In this document: positions 43,935-54,012 of the stretch, in pieces
Position numbering within the stretch: position 1 is the first letter of the stretch
Layout: each line of letters starts with the position of its first letter
NCBI RefSeq assembly: GCF_950295315.1
Contig: NC_080177.1
Location: forward strand, 80,449,935-80,513,934
Reading direction: 5' to 3'
DNA: 64,000 nucleotides
Origin: Erinaceus europaeus
Lineage: Eukaryota; Chordata; Mammalia; Eulipotyphla; Erinaceidae
Made by a program: the position numbers and the translations under genes
Notes under the pieces: model-generated
Seen by the model: only the letters and a program-made list of their open reading frames with translations
What the model was told of the DNA's origin: nothing
Database searches by the model: none

Positions 43935-45880
43935 ACTTAGAAAATACTTTTATTTTTTTTTATAAAAAGGAAACATTGACAAAAACATAGGATAAGAGGG
44001 GGTACAGCCTCACACAATTCCCACCACCAGACCTCCATATTCCATCCCCTCCCCTGATAGCTTCCCTATCCTTTAACCCTCTGGGAGTATGGACCCAAGA
44101 TCATTGTGGGATGCAGAAGGTGGAAGGTCTGGCTTCTGTAATTGCTTCCCCGCTGAACATGGGCGTTGGCAGTTGGATCCATATTCCCAGCGTGTTTCTC
44201 TCTTTCCCTAGTGGGGAAGGGCTCTGGGGAATTGGAGTTCCAGGACACATTGGTGGGGTCGTCTGTCCAGGGAAGTCTGGTTGCATCCTGTTAGCATCTG
44301 GAACCTGGTGGCTGAAAAGAGAGTTAACATACAAAGCCAAACAAATTGTTGACTAATCATGGACATATAGGCTGGAATAGTGCAGATGAAGTGTTGGAGG
44401 GGTCCTCCATTTTGTAGATAGCTAGTAGGCATATTTTAGTCATATTTCAAAGGACCTGTAGCTATACTAGTGTTTTTTGTTTGTTTGTTTTTCCCTGAGC
44501 CTGAAATCTGATATGCAGGTGGATCCTAATTATTGTCTGGGGAGATGATGTCACGGCTGAGAAAAGGACCAGAAAGCTGGATCAGGGAAGAGAGTAGCTC
44601 CCAAATATGGGAAAGGGGTATAAATATTACTGTAAACTCCATCAATTTGATGTGATCTGGGGCCCATAATTAGCTTAGGAGCCTGTGTGACCTCTACATT
44701 CCTCTAGATCTGAGCTCACATTCTGTGGTCATGAGTAGGAACATTCCAAGCTGCCCCAATATCAGGACCCATCTTCCTCAGGTGGAGCATAGAGTATGTT
44801 GTCCATCAGAGGATGGAACATTCTCTACCATTGTTGATCCAAGTTGAGGGAAAGGTCCTATGGGGGGCCCACAAAGGGGTCTATTTTGTTGTTCCTGATA
44901 GGAATGACCGGTAACAATGGAGAGAGGGATTTATTTGAGGTCTAGGCCCATCATGTCTGTGTGGGAATCTCAGGACTCCCCGACTAGGGCCCCAGCTGGT
45001 GGGGTGGCCTGATAGTGACTAAAGAGTCATCATTAAAGTCTGCCAGTCTCTTGCCCTTATTCAGCTTTTGCAGTCCTTGCTTTGCTAAGGTTAGCTTTGG
45101 AGTGAGTGAGGGAACTGTAATAGGAAGTAGGTGAGGAGGGTATCTAAGTCTAAGTAGACACTATTTCATTATGAACTTGTTACTGACTCACTACAGACTA
45201 TTGTGTATTTTTGATTTCTGGTATATATTTTGCCCTAATTTATGGATACCTGTGAACATATGCTCTATCTTATGGGACCTGGTCTATATCTAGGTTTTGG
45301 AACTTTGTTAGGAAGTGAACCTCCTGCAATGGAATTAGAGAATACCATAAAAGGAAAGTTCTCACCTGAGTAATGAGGGTGAAGGGTTGGCATTCCATGC
45401 CTGAAGTCTCTGGATACAGTCTGAGATGGTACGTGTTGCATTGATTAGGTTGGAATCAACAGATGCAATATCATTTGACCTGACGTGAGAGAAGCATGCA
45501 GGAAAGTGAGTCCCACCCCAGAGGTTCCAGGATTGGGAGAAACATAGGCTCTATAGAGGAAGCGGGAGATTCCTGTTGTCTTAGGGTTTAAGAAGACAAT
45601 AGATAGTTATTGCAATAATCATATTGTTTGGCAATTGGGTTAACTTTGAAGAATCCCTTTGTTAGGATTTGCTGTATTATACACACCCTCACCATAATTT
45701 ATGTCCTTTGACATTATTTGTATATAGCTATGCCACTGGTTGCTTCTGTTCTCCCTGGACTAAGCTTTTAAGAGAGTCAATATATCAAAGACTCAGCCTA
45801 TGTATTAAAAAGACTCAGTCTGTGCTTCAAAAAGTCTGAGACATTCAATCAATTTTTCCCCTCTCATATTAATTAGTCAT
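43935..45880 (-). mobile_element. Element R, longest copy, minus strand
   Basis: About 1.95 kb. 3' end first (T run, CATAGGATAAGAGGGGGTAC), then GGACACATTGGTGGGGTCG (44242), TCTGGGGAGATGATGTCACG (44537), TCCCCGACTAGGGCCCCAGC (44975), continuing to about 45880. No frame longer than chance. It serves as the reference copy for the family here. Confidence 0.75.
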
Positions 45881-45886
45881 TTAAGT

Positions 45887-45922
45887 ATTTGTAGTCATTT
45901 AAATATTTAAATGACTACAAAT
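45887..45922. repeat. Perfect 36-bp palindrome
   Basis: The left half ATTTGTAGTCATTTAAAT (45887-45904) is followed without spacer by its exact reverse complement (45905-45922). It lies at the junction of element R and an L1 3' end. Confidence 0.95.
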
Positions 45923-46425
45923 TAATAGGAGTGTACATAGACACCATTCCCACCACCAAAAGACTGTGTCCCATCCCCCCACCCCCACCCCGCCCCCTGC
46001 CCCATGAAGTTGAACATCCATCCTCACCCTCCACCCAGGGTTTTTACTTTGGTGCCCTACTCCAAACTCAGTCAGATCCTGCTTTGAGTTTCCCTTTCTG
46101 TTCTTCTTTCTCAACTTCTGTTGATGAGTGGGATCATCCCATACTCATCTTTATCTTTCTGACTTAGCTCACTTAACATAATTCCTTCTAGCTCCATCCA
46201 AGATGGGTCAGAGAAGGTGAGTTCATTGTTCTTGATAGCTGCATAGTATTCCATTGTGTATATATACCACAGCTTTCTCAGCCACTCATCTGTTGTTGGA
46301 CACCTGGCTTGCTTCCAGGTTTTAGCTATTATGAATTATGCTGCTATGAACATAGGTTTACACATATCTTTTTGGTTGGGTGTTATGAAGTTCTTGGGGT
46401 ATAACCCCAGGAGAGGAAATAAAAT
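45923..46425 (-). mobile_element. L1 3' end, second UTR type, minus strand
   Basis: Antisense ORF2 end (CACTCATCTGTTGTTGGACA; CATAGTATTCCATTGTGTAT), then a UTR that reads GGTGGTGGGAATGGTGTCTA on the minus strand. That UTR differs from the copy at 48540 and shares wording with the end of element R. Confidence 0.8.
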
Positions 46426-46439
46426 ATTAATTCCCCAGT

Positions 46440-46565
46440 AAAGAAATTAAAAACAAACAAACAAACAACAAGGGCAACAAAAGGGAAAAACTGGCCTCCA
46501 GGAGCAGTGGATTCGTAGTGCAAACACCAAGCCCAGCAATAATCCTGGAGGCAAAAACAAACAAA
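46440..46565 (+). mobile_element. SINE 3' fragment with F-type module
   Basis: CAACAAGGGCAACAAAAGGG (A-type tail) directly followed by CCTCCAGGAGCAGTGGATT and ATAATCCTGGAGGCAAA, as in the copy at 8033. Confidence 0.8.
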
Positions 46566-46740
46566 ATCTGTTGATTATGTAAAACTGAAGTGTACCTTTG
46601 GCAGGTGGATCCCTTCACCACAAAGGACCTTCCATATCAAAAAAACGCCCTACCTCTGTCTTGGCCTCTGAAACATCCTTATTTCCTGCCCCTGTGCCCC
46701 CAAAATATCCCAGCGCAACAGTCCTGTCTGTGATGACTTG

Positions 46741-46754
46741 CTGCCATCTAGTGG
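46741..46754 (-). promoter_or_regulatory. CTCF-type motif 1
   Basis: CTGCCATCTAGTGG on the plus strand is CCACTAGATGGCAG on the minus strand, an excellent match to the CTCF core CCASYAGRKGGCR. It lies between divergent genes. Confidence 0.7.
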
Positions 46755-46802
46755 TCGAGTTGCTAAATAGCAGCCATGAACAATCCTAGTCGAGGTGGTT
46801 TG

Positions 46803-46816
46803 CTGCCATCTAGTGG
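46803..46816 (-). promoter_or_regulatory. CTCF-type motif 2
   Basis: The identical 14-base motif 62 bases to the right in the same orientation. Flanks GCTGCCATCTAGTGG agree, while the sequence between the motifs is not duplicated. Confidence 0.7.
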
Positions 46817-46860
46817 CTTTCCTGGGAAAGGACAGCTATGATTCTGCCTATCAGGTAACT

Positions 46861-47290
46861 TCAACTATCTGATGAGAATTTCGGTTGATTCCACATTTTG
46901 ACTGTTATGAATACTGCAATTATGAACACAACAGTATCTCTATCCTTCCAAATCAGTGTTTCACTTCCTCTGGAGTTATTCTTAGGAGTGGTACTGCTGT
47001 ATCATATTCCGTTTTCTTTTTTTAAAATTATTTTTATTTATTTATTGGATAGAGACAGGTAGAAATTGAGAAGGAGAGGGGATGATAGAGAGGGAGAGAC
47101 AGAGAGACACCTGCATCCCTGCTTCACCACTTGTGAAGCTTTCCCCCTGCAGATAGGGGCCAGGGGATCGAACCTGGGTCCTTGCACATTGTGTCCTCAG
47201 CCACCACCTGGCCCCCATATTCCATTTTCATGTAAAAACTCTACCAGTGAATTGCCATCAACTATGTTCCAGAGTAGCTTCTTCTCTCTC
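46861..47290 (-). mobile_element. Old L1 3' end, minus strand, split by SINE-B
   Basis: GACTGTTATGAATACTGCAA and GCTGTATCATATTCCGTTTT left of the SINE; ATGTAAAAACTCTACCAGTG right of it. Confidence 0.65.
47012..47217 (-). mobile_element. SINE-B, minus strand
   Basis: TATTGGATAGAGACAGGTAG, GGATCGAACCTGGGTCC, CAGCCACCACCTGGCCCC. ATATTCCGTTTTC / ATATTCCATTTTC on the two sides is the target duplication with one change. Confidence 0.9.
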
Positions 47291-47374
47291 TTTTTAAAAT
47301 ATACTATTTATGTGTGTATTTATTTAATAGAGACAGAGATAAAGCCATAGGGAAGGGGGACCCCGATAGGGATG

Positions 47375-47528
47375 GAGAGACGGGTGAGGGAGATAGTATA
47401 ATGGTTATGCGAATAGATTATCATGCCTGAGGCTCTGAGGTCCCAGGCTCAATCCCCCCATGCCACCATAAGCCAGAGCTGATAAGTGTTCTGGTCTTTC
47501 TCCCTGTATTTCTTTCATTAAAATAAAA
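47375..47528 (+). mobile_element. SINE-C, longer form
   Basis: GATAGTATAATGGTTATGC, GGCTCAATCCCCCC, CAGAGCTGATAAGTGTTC, TTAAAATAAAATGG. Confidence 0.85.
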
Positions 47529-47535
47529 TGGATAT

Positions 47536-47764
47536 TTTGGGGAGTCGGGCAGTAGCATAGCGGGTTAAGCGCATGTGGCACAAAGCACAAGGACCAGAGT
47601 AAGGATCCCTGTTCAAGCCCTCAGTCCCCACCTGCAGGGGGAAAGCTTTGCAAGTGGTGAAGCAGTGCTGCAGGTGTCTCTCTGTCTCTCTTCCTCTCTA
47701 GCACCCCTTCCCTCTTGATTTCTAGCTATCTCTACCCAATAAATAAAGATAATTAAAAAATTTT
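47536..47764 (+). mobile_element. Chimeric SINE: A head, B body
   Basis: The head is family A (GTCGGGCAGTAGCATAGCGG, GCACAAAGCACAAGGACC). From the B box on it is family B (GTCCCCACCTGCAGGGGGAA, CTATCTCTACCCAATAAATA). The switch lies near 47615-47625. Confidence 0.85.
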
Positions 47765-47765
47765 T

Positions 47766-47855
47766 AATTATGATTCATCAGTGTTTACAAGGTTTTAAGA
47801 TTACAGGGTATATCTGCACACCACTCCCACTGCCAAAGTTCTGTGCCCTCAGACA
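47766..47855 (-). mobile_element. Element R 3' end fragment, minus strand
   Basis: TTTTTAATTATGATTCATCAG, then GGTATATCTGCACACCACTC and AAAGTTCTGTGCCC. About 90 bp of the R terminus. Confidence 0.6.
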
Positions 47856-47958
47856 CTGGTGGAGGGTTTCATTCAAGGTATAGGACTTCCGGGGGCAGGG
47901 CATGGGCACTTCAGTGGTAGGACTCTCACCTGCCAGGGCTTAGGGATGCTGTGGTACA

Positions 47959-47962
<4 letters not shown>

Positions 47963-48023
<61 letters not shown>
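47963..48023. repeat. (AC)26(AT)n microsatellite
   Basis: AC units to 48014, then a short AT run, at the tail of a reversed SINE-B. Confidence 0.95.
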
Positions 48024-48024
<1 letters not shown>

Positions 48025-48203
48025 TTGAGAGACAGAGAAAAAGTGAGAGGGGGTGGGGGTATAGAGAGGGAGACAGAGAGACACCTGCAGCCCTGCTTCA
48101 CCACTCGTGAAGCTTTCCCCCTGCAGGTGGGGACCAGGGGCTTGAACCTGGGTCCTTGCGCACTGTGATGTGTGCGCTTAACTGGGTGCACCACCACCCA
48201 GTT
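48024..48203 (-). mobile_element. SINE-B, minus strand
   Basis: GACACCTGCAGCCCTGCTTC, GGGGCTTGAACCTGGGTCC, GGGTGCACCACCACCCAG. Confidence 0.88.
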
Positions 48204-48539
48204 AAAATAACTATTTTAACAAAGATTTAATTGGAGTAAAAAAATTCCAAGTCTAATAAAACGGAAATGGTATAACTCCTTGTGGTTAAATCAGTGCTTT
48301 CCTGTCTATATTTAGTTAAGCGTTACTCATACACACATAAGCACGCGAAGGACCATCTACTGGCACAGGAGGATGAAACAGCACTCAGGTATAGTGTGGG
48401 GGCCTTGTTCTCTCTTTCCTTTTTTTTTTTTTTTTTGCATTAGTAACTAAGACCCAGCCCCAAATTCATGATATAAAGCTTTGAAGCTGGGATGATTCAT
48501 TTTTTATTTCTATTTGACTTTTTAAAAAAATTAGTATGT
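48204..48539. other. AT-rich intergenic stretch
   Basis: T-runs at 48420-48437. Nothing recognised. Confidence 0.4.
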
Positions 48540-49005
48540 TTTCTTTTTTTTTCCTTTTTTTTTAATGGGGAATTCATGTTTTACATTCAACAGTAAGTAC
48601 AATAGTCTGTACATGCATAACATTCCCCAGTTTCCCGTATAACAATACAACCCCCATCAGGTCCTCTGAATCCTTCTTGCACCTGTATTCTCCCCCACCC
48701 ACCCACCCCAGAGTCTTTTACTTTGGTGCGATACGCCAGTTCCATTTCAGGTTCGACTTGTGTTTTCTCTTCTGATCTTGTTTTTCAACTTCGGCCTGAG
48801 AGGGAGATAGATCATCCCATATTCATCCTTCTGTTTCTGACTTATTCCACTCAACATGACTTTTTCAAGCTCCATCCAAGATCGGCTGAAAACGGTGAAG
48901 TCACCATTTTTCATAGCTGAGTAGTACTCCATTGTGTATGTAGACCACAGCTTGCTCAGCCGCTCCTCTGTTGCTGGACACCTGGGCGGCTTCCAGGTTT
49001 TTCTT
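48540..49005 (-). mobile_element. 5'-truncated L1, young-looking, minus strand
   Basis: 3' UTR first (GGGGAATTCATGTTTTACAT, CCAGAGTCTTTTACTTTGG). 48932-48747 on the minus strand then reads MEYYSAMKNGDFTVFSRSWM through to the ORF2 stop region without a break. Same UTR type as 7099-7625 and 60826-60985. Confidence 0.88.
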
Positions 49006-49487
49006 TCCTTACCAGCAAAACGTTTCCAACTGTCCTGTTCTTCTCGTTTCTGTTTTCTTTAGCAATTTCCCTAGTCAGTCCTGAACACTTCAGAAAATAT
49101 CAGGCTGTTAATTTTTTCAGTGTATTGCCAAGGAATGAGTCCAGGACCTCGCTCACATAAAACATGAGCTCTACTCACTCACCAGCCTTCTTAGTCCAAC
49201 ATTCATTCAGCATTTTTAGAGAGAATGGGAGAAGGAGATAGAGAGGAAGAAGGAAATATAGATAAGCCAAAACATCTCTCCATAATGCCTGGGCTTCCCT
49301 GTGTGCTGTGAGGGATGCTGGGGGTTGAAACAGGAGCCTCACATGAAGAGCCTTCTCCTGAGCCCTTACACTGATAATTTTTTAAATACCAATTAAACAC
49401 TGAAACAATGCGTTGACTATGTGTATAACCCATGGACAGTGTGAATATCTTCAAAATGTGTGCTTGTGGCTTGGCTCATTAAATTTT
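49006..49487. other. Intergenic, possible SINE remnant
   Basis: 49200-49370 has a reversed tRNA-SINE look (GGGGTTGAAACAGGAGCCTC). The rest is unrecognised. Confidence 0.35.
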
Positions 49488-49575
49488 TTTTCCTTTAAAA
49501 AATTTTTATTATCTTTATTTATTTGCTAGAGACAACCAGATATCAAGAAGGATGGGACAGAGAGAAAGAAAGAGG
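49488..49575 (-). mobile_element. SINE-B tail fragment, minus strand
   Basis: TATTTGCTAGAGACAACCAG and AAGAAGGATGGGACAGAGAG only; head missing at the R junction. Confidence 0.6.
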
Positions 49576-50252
49576 GGACCCCATCACCTGGGGCCCTAAC
49601 TGGGGCGACCTGAGATGCCCTCTGTCCATTGTCACTGGTCATCTCCATCAGGAACAACATAATGAATCCCTTTGTGGGCCCCCATAAGACCCTGCCCTCA
49701 GAGTTGAGCAACAATAGTAGAGAAAGTTCTATCCTCCAAAGGGGGGTTGGCTGACATATTCTATCTTCCACCTGAGGAAGATGGGTCCTGGAATTAGTGC
49801 AGCTTGGAACGTTCCTACTCATGACCACAGAATGTGAGCTCGGACCTACAGGGTTGCAGAGGTCACGTAGGCTCCTAAGCTGACTCCCATATTTGGGAGC
49901 TACTGTCTTCCCTGATCCAACTTTCTAGCCCTTTTTCCAGCCATGACAGCATCTCCCCAGACAATAACTTAGGTACACCAGCATATCAGATGTCAGGCTC
50001 AGGCAAAATCTAGTAAAGTCAAAGGCCCTTTGGAATAGACCTAAAATAAACCTGCTAGCTATTTCCAAAACAGAGACCCCAAATCTTCATCTGCACTATT
50101 CCAGCCTTTAGGTTCATGATTAGTCAACAATTTGTTTGGCTTTATATGTCAACTTTTTTTTCAGCCACCAGGTTCCAGATGCTACCATGATGCCAACCGG
50201 ACTTCCCAGGGCAGATGACCCCACCAATGTGTCCTAGAGACCCGATTCTATG

Positions 50253-50291
<39 letters not shown>

Positions 50292-50545
50292 AGAGAGAGA
50301 AAGGCGGGCTGGGAGTATGGATCCATCTGCCAATGCCCATGTTCAGCAGGGAAGCAATTACAGAAGCCAGACCTTCCACCTTCTGCATCCCACAATGACC
50401 CTGGGTCCATACTCCCAGAGGGATAAAGAATAGGAAAGCTATCAGGGGAGGGGATGGGATACCGAGTTCTGGTGGTGGGAATTGTATGGAACTGTACCCC
50501 TCTTATCCTATGGTCTTGTCAGTGTTTCCATTTTATAAATAAAAC
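49576..50545 (+). mobile_element. Element R, plus strand
   Basis: GGGGCCCTAACTGGGGCG start, GAAGATGGGTCCTGGAATTA, CACCAATGTGTCCTAGAGAC, an AG expansion (50248-50310), CCATACTCCCAGAGGGATAA, poly(A)-like end. Confidence 0.8.
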
Positions 50546-50549
50546 AAAA

Positions 50550-50756
50550 AAGTGGGGGGTGGGTGGTTTTGCACCTGGTTGAGCACATGTTACAATACAA
50601 GGACCTGGGTTCGAGCCCCCAGTCCCCACCTGCAGGGGAAAAGTTTCACAAGTGGTGAAGCAGGGCTGCAGCTCTCTCTCTCTCTCTCTCTCCATATATA
50701 TATATTCCCATACGCTCTCTGGCTGTCTCTATCTAATTAATAAAGATAATACATTA
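50550..50756 (+). mobile_element. SINE-B
   Basis: TTTTGCACCTGGTTGAGCAC, GGGTTCGAGCCCCCAGTCCC, CT and TA runs, TCTCTATCTAATTAATAAAG. Confidence 0.85.
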
Positions 50757-50912
50757 AAATTGAGAGAAAGAGAGAGAGAGGCAGACAGAAAGACAGCTGC
50801 AGCTCTACTTCACCACTCATGAAGCTTACCCCCTGCAGGTGGGGACTGAGGGCTAGAACCCAGGTCCTTAAGTACTGTGATGTGTGTGCTTAACCAGGCT
50901 GTCTGGCCCCTC
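50757..50912 (-). mobile_element. SINE-B, minus strand
   Basis: GACAGCTGCAGCTCTACTTC, GGGCTAGAACCCAGGTCC, CCAGGCTGTCTGGCCCC. Tail to tail with the preceding copy. Confidence 0.82.
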
Positions 50913-51316
50913 ATTGAGTTCTTATAATTTAATTTCTGCATGGAGCCATGTTTTCAAAGAAAAAATAAATCACAATACTTCAATAACGAAAATGAAAAGC
51001 AGGTGTTCAAAAGATCCGCTACTGAGCGTAATAACGCCACAACGTGTTAGAAATTCTTTCCACAGGCAAAGAAGAGAATCAGCTTCTCCGGAAGGCGCAG
51101 GTGTGCAGAGGGCATCCCACCCTCTGGGGGCTCTCAGCAGCTCCTCCTGCTTCTTCCACAGCTTCCCTGCAGCAAAGAACCTGCAGGATAGCAGGACCCA
51201 GATTGTTGACCCAAAGACATGGATGAAAAGTCCAAGCGGCTGCCCTGGCACCGGAACTGTGTTGGTCTCACACAGCTGGCAGGCAGCTACCTGGGTCTTC
51301 CATCAGCCATATCCCG
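50913..51316. other. Intergenic, no recognised feature
   Basis: Unique-looking sequence. Confidence 0.4.
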
Positions 51317-51325
51317 CAAGTTGCT

Positions 51326-51606
51326 TTTTTTTTCTCCCAGGGTTATTACTGGGGCTTGGTGTCAGCATTATGAATCCACTGCTCCTGGAGACCATTCATT
51401 CCATTTTATTGCACAGGATAAAGAGAAATTGAGAGAGGAGGGGGAGACAGAGAGGGAGAGTAAGATACCAGCAGATCTGTTTCACCGCTTGTGAGGTGAC
51501 CTCCCCCTGAAGGTGAGGAGCTGGGGACTTGAACCCCAGATCCTTGCTCAGGTCCTTGCACTTAATATTATGTGTGCTTAACTGGGTGCGCCACTGCCCG
51601 GCCCCC
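51326..51606 (-). mobile_element. SINE-F, minus strand
   Basis: CCAGGGTTATTACTGGGGC, ATGAATCCACTGCTCCTGG, CTTGAACCCCAGATCC. Exact target duplication CAAGTTGCT at 51317-51325 and 51607-51615. Confidence 0.92.
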
Positions 51607-51689
51607 TCAAGTTGCTCTCAACCCAGCTCTCAGAATGCTGGAATTTAATTGGAAACCACATCTCCAAATGAAAAGATTTTTGTTTTTAT

Positions 51690-51830
51690 TTGTTTATCTT
51701 TATCACCACACATAAAAGATTTTCATTCCCAAGGCTCTGAGGTCCTAGATTCAGTCCTAGCACCTCCAGAAACCAGAGTTGAACAATACTCTGGTCTTTA
51801 TCTCATTCAACTACAACATAGTTTTTAAAA
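51690..51830 (+). mobile_element. SINE-C, 5' end damaged
   Basis: AAGGCTCTGAGGTCCTAGAT, TCAGTCCTAGCACCTCCAG, CAGAGTTGAACAATACTCTG. Confidence 0.7.
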
Positions 51831-51837
51831 AAGAAGA

Positions 51838-52620
51838 ATATCGTGGCGCAAAGCACAAGGACCGGCGTAAGGATCCCGGTTTGAGCCCCCGGCTCCCCAC
51901 CTGCAGGGGAGTCACTTCACAGGTGGTGAAGCAGGTCTGCAGGTGTCTGTCTTTCTCTCCCCCTCTCTGTCTTCCCCTCCTCTCTCCATTTCTCTCTGTC
52001 CTATCCAACAATGACTGTTGGGATATTGTACAGATGTGGTTGAGGCAGGACCCACAAACCACCATATTTCCATGTGAGTATTATTATTTACATATCAGTC
52101 TTCTGCCTTGTTTTAAAAATGATTTCTCCGCCACCACATTACCCCTTCAGGGTATCGCCTGTTCCTGCCAGCTAAAACCCTAGCAACCACTGCTATAGAA
52201 GCCTTCTACCTTCCCAGAGTGCCTTGTTTTCTCCACCCCATTTCCTAGCCAGTTCCCTCCAGACTTGCCACTTCCGGAATTCTCCTAGAAAAGTCACTTC
52301 TGTTTCTGTTCTCTTTCTCTTCCACATCTTGACCTGGAGAAGGGCTGTCGTGCATAGCGGAGGCGGCCATTTTGCTAGCTCCGCGTGGCGTGGCCTAAAC
52401 CCACTGTGCTCACATCCGACTCTGGGGCATCCACATGAATAAAGATCTGCATTCCCGCTCCACCACAAGTTCCTGGTCTTGGTCTCTTCTCTCTCCAGCG
52501 ACACTAACCTGGCAAATGACAGTATCAATAACAACAATAATAATAATGACTACAACAAAAATTAAAAAAATACAGCAAGGGCAACATAAAAACAAGGAAA
52601 ATGGAAAATAAATAAATTTT
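51838..52620 (+). mobile_element. SINE-A split by a solo LTR
   Basis: 5' part 51838-52015 (GTGGCGCAAAGCACAAGGAC to CTATCCAACAATGAC), 3' part 52515-52620 (CAGTATCAATAACAACAATA to ATAAATAAATT). The two halves join to a normal family A element once the LTR and one AATGAC are removed. Confidence 0.92.
52016..52514 (+). mobile_element. Solo LTR inside SINE-A
   Basis: 499 bp, TGTTGGGATA...CCTGGCA ends, exact 6-bp target duplication AATGAC (52010-52015, 52515-52520). Contains GCCACTTCCGGAATTCTCC, GGCGGCCATTTTGCTAGC, ACTCTGGGGCATCCAC and poly(A) signal AATAAAGATC (about 52439). It shares its layout with 24961-25321 and 54347-54800. The TATA region is altered to CCTAGAAAAG. Confidence 0.95.
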
Positions 52621-52639
52621 TTAAAAAAGAAGAATATAC

Positions 52640-52795
52640 AGTGGTGTGGTAGGTGGCACAGTGGATAAAGCATTAGACCCTCAAGCTTGAGGTTCTGAGT
52701 TCAATCCCCAGCAGCACACGTACCAGAGTGATATCTGGTTCTTTCTCTCTCTCCTCCTATCTTTCTCATAAATAAATAAATAAAATCTTTTATTT
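52640..52795 (+). mobile_element. SINE-D
   Basis: TAGGTGGCACAGTGGATAAA, GTTCAATCCCCAGCAGCAC, GTACCAGAGTGATATCTGG, ATAAATAAATAAATAA. Confidence 0.9.
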
Positions 52796-53090
52796 ATTTT
52801 TTTATATTTATTTATTTATTCCCTTATGTTGCCCTTGTTGTTTTATTGTTGTAGTTATTATTGTTGTTATTGATGTCATCGTTGTTGGATAGGATAGAGA
52901 GAAATGGAGAGAGGAGGGGAAGACAGAGAGGGGGAGAGAAAGACAGACACCTGCAGACCTGCTTCACCACTTGTGAAGTGACTCCCCTCAGGTGGAGAGC
53001 TGGGGGCTTGAACCGGGATCTTTAGGCTGGTCCTTGTGCTTTGCGCCACGTGCACTTAACCTGCTGCGCTACCACCTAACTCCCCTAAAA
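52796..53090 (-). mobile_element. SINE-A, minus strand
   Basis: TATTCCCTTATGTTGCCCTT, GATGTCATCGTTGTTGGATA, CTTGAACCGGGATC. AAAATCTTT is present on both sides as a target duplication. Confidence 0.9.
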
Positions 53091-53530
53091 TCTTTTTTTT
53101 AAAAAAAAAAAAAAAAAAAGCACACACATATCCAGTCTTAACATAGATCTGTGCAATGTGTGGGCTTCTGTTTAAGTTGGGGGAAAAAATCAGTGTGATG
53201 AAGGACACCTGACCAGCCCCCAGTAGCCCGTGGCTCCCTGCCCTGGGGACTTTAGTCTCCCATGCACTTTGCTCTTCCAGTGCCCAGCAGCTCACAGTCA
53301 TGTGTGCAGTAAGAAGCTCTTCTGAGATGAGGTTGTCTCCACTGCTACTGCCTCACCATTTCCCCCACTGAGTGGGGCAGCCTCTGGGGACCCACAGCTG
53401 GAGGCACTGAGGAGGGGAACTGAGTCTCCATAGCAAGTCACAAGACAGAGAGGCGGCCAGAGGGAGGCCTTGTTTTTGTTCATTCCTTTGTTTTGCACTT
53501 GTGTTTGTTGAAGTTCCCAGTGAGTTTTTC

Positions 53531-53569
<39 letters not shown>

Positions 53570-53702
53570 GAGAAGCTCCCCCTATGCCGGGTGCTGCAGA
53601 GTAGAGGCTGAAAACTGGGTCTTCATGCATGGCAATGCTGTGGACACACTACTGAGTGAACTGCCCCAGCTCCCTGGAGATTTCTTTTTCAATAACCCAA
53701 AC
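53091..53702. other. Intergenic with CT tract and SINE remnant
   Basis: A-run at 53100-53119, CT run at 53535-53565. 53566-53690 resembles a decayed reversed tRNA SINE. Nothing else recognised. Confidence 0.4.
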
Positions 53703-54012
53703 TAGAAAGGCCAGGAAATGGTGCGCCTAGTTAAGTGTACATAGTACTAAGCACAAGGACCTACACAAGGAACTGGGTTCGAGCCCCCCAGTTTCCTACC
53801 GGCAGGGAGGACACTTCACAAGCAGCAAATCAGGTCTACATGTGACTCTCTTTCTCTCTCCCTCTCTATCTCCCCTTCCTCTCAATCTCTCTCCTATCCA
53901 ATAAAATGAAAAGAGAGAGAGAGAGAGGAAAAGGAAAGAAAAGGCCTCCAGAAGCAGTGGATCCAAAGTACCTGCATCGAAACCCAGCGATAACCCTAGA
54001 GGGGAAAAAAAA
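53703..54012 (+). mobile_element. SINE-F, full form
   Basis: GGTGCGCCTAGTTAAGTGTA, CATAGTACTAAGCACAAGG, GGTTCGAGCCCCCC, then CCTCCAGAAGCAGTGGATCC and ATAACCCTAGAGGGG. Confidence 0.88.

Larger units (their letters stand above)
46566..46860. other. Unique stretch carrying the CTCF motif pair
   Basis: Non-repetitive sequence. It holds the two motifs listed separately. Confidence 0.5.
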
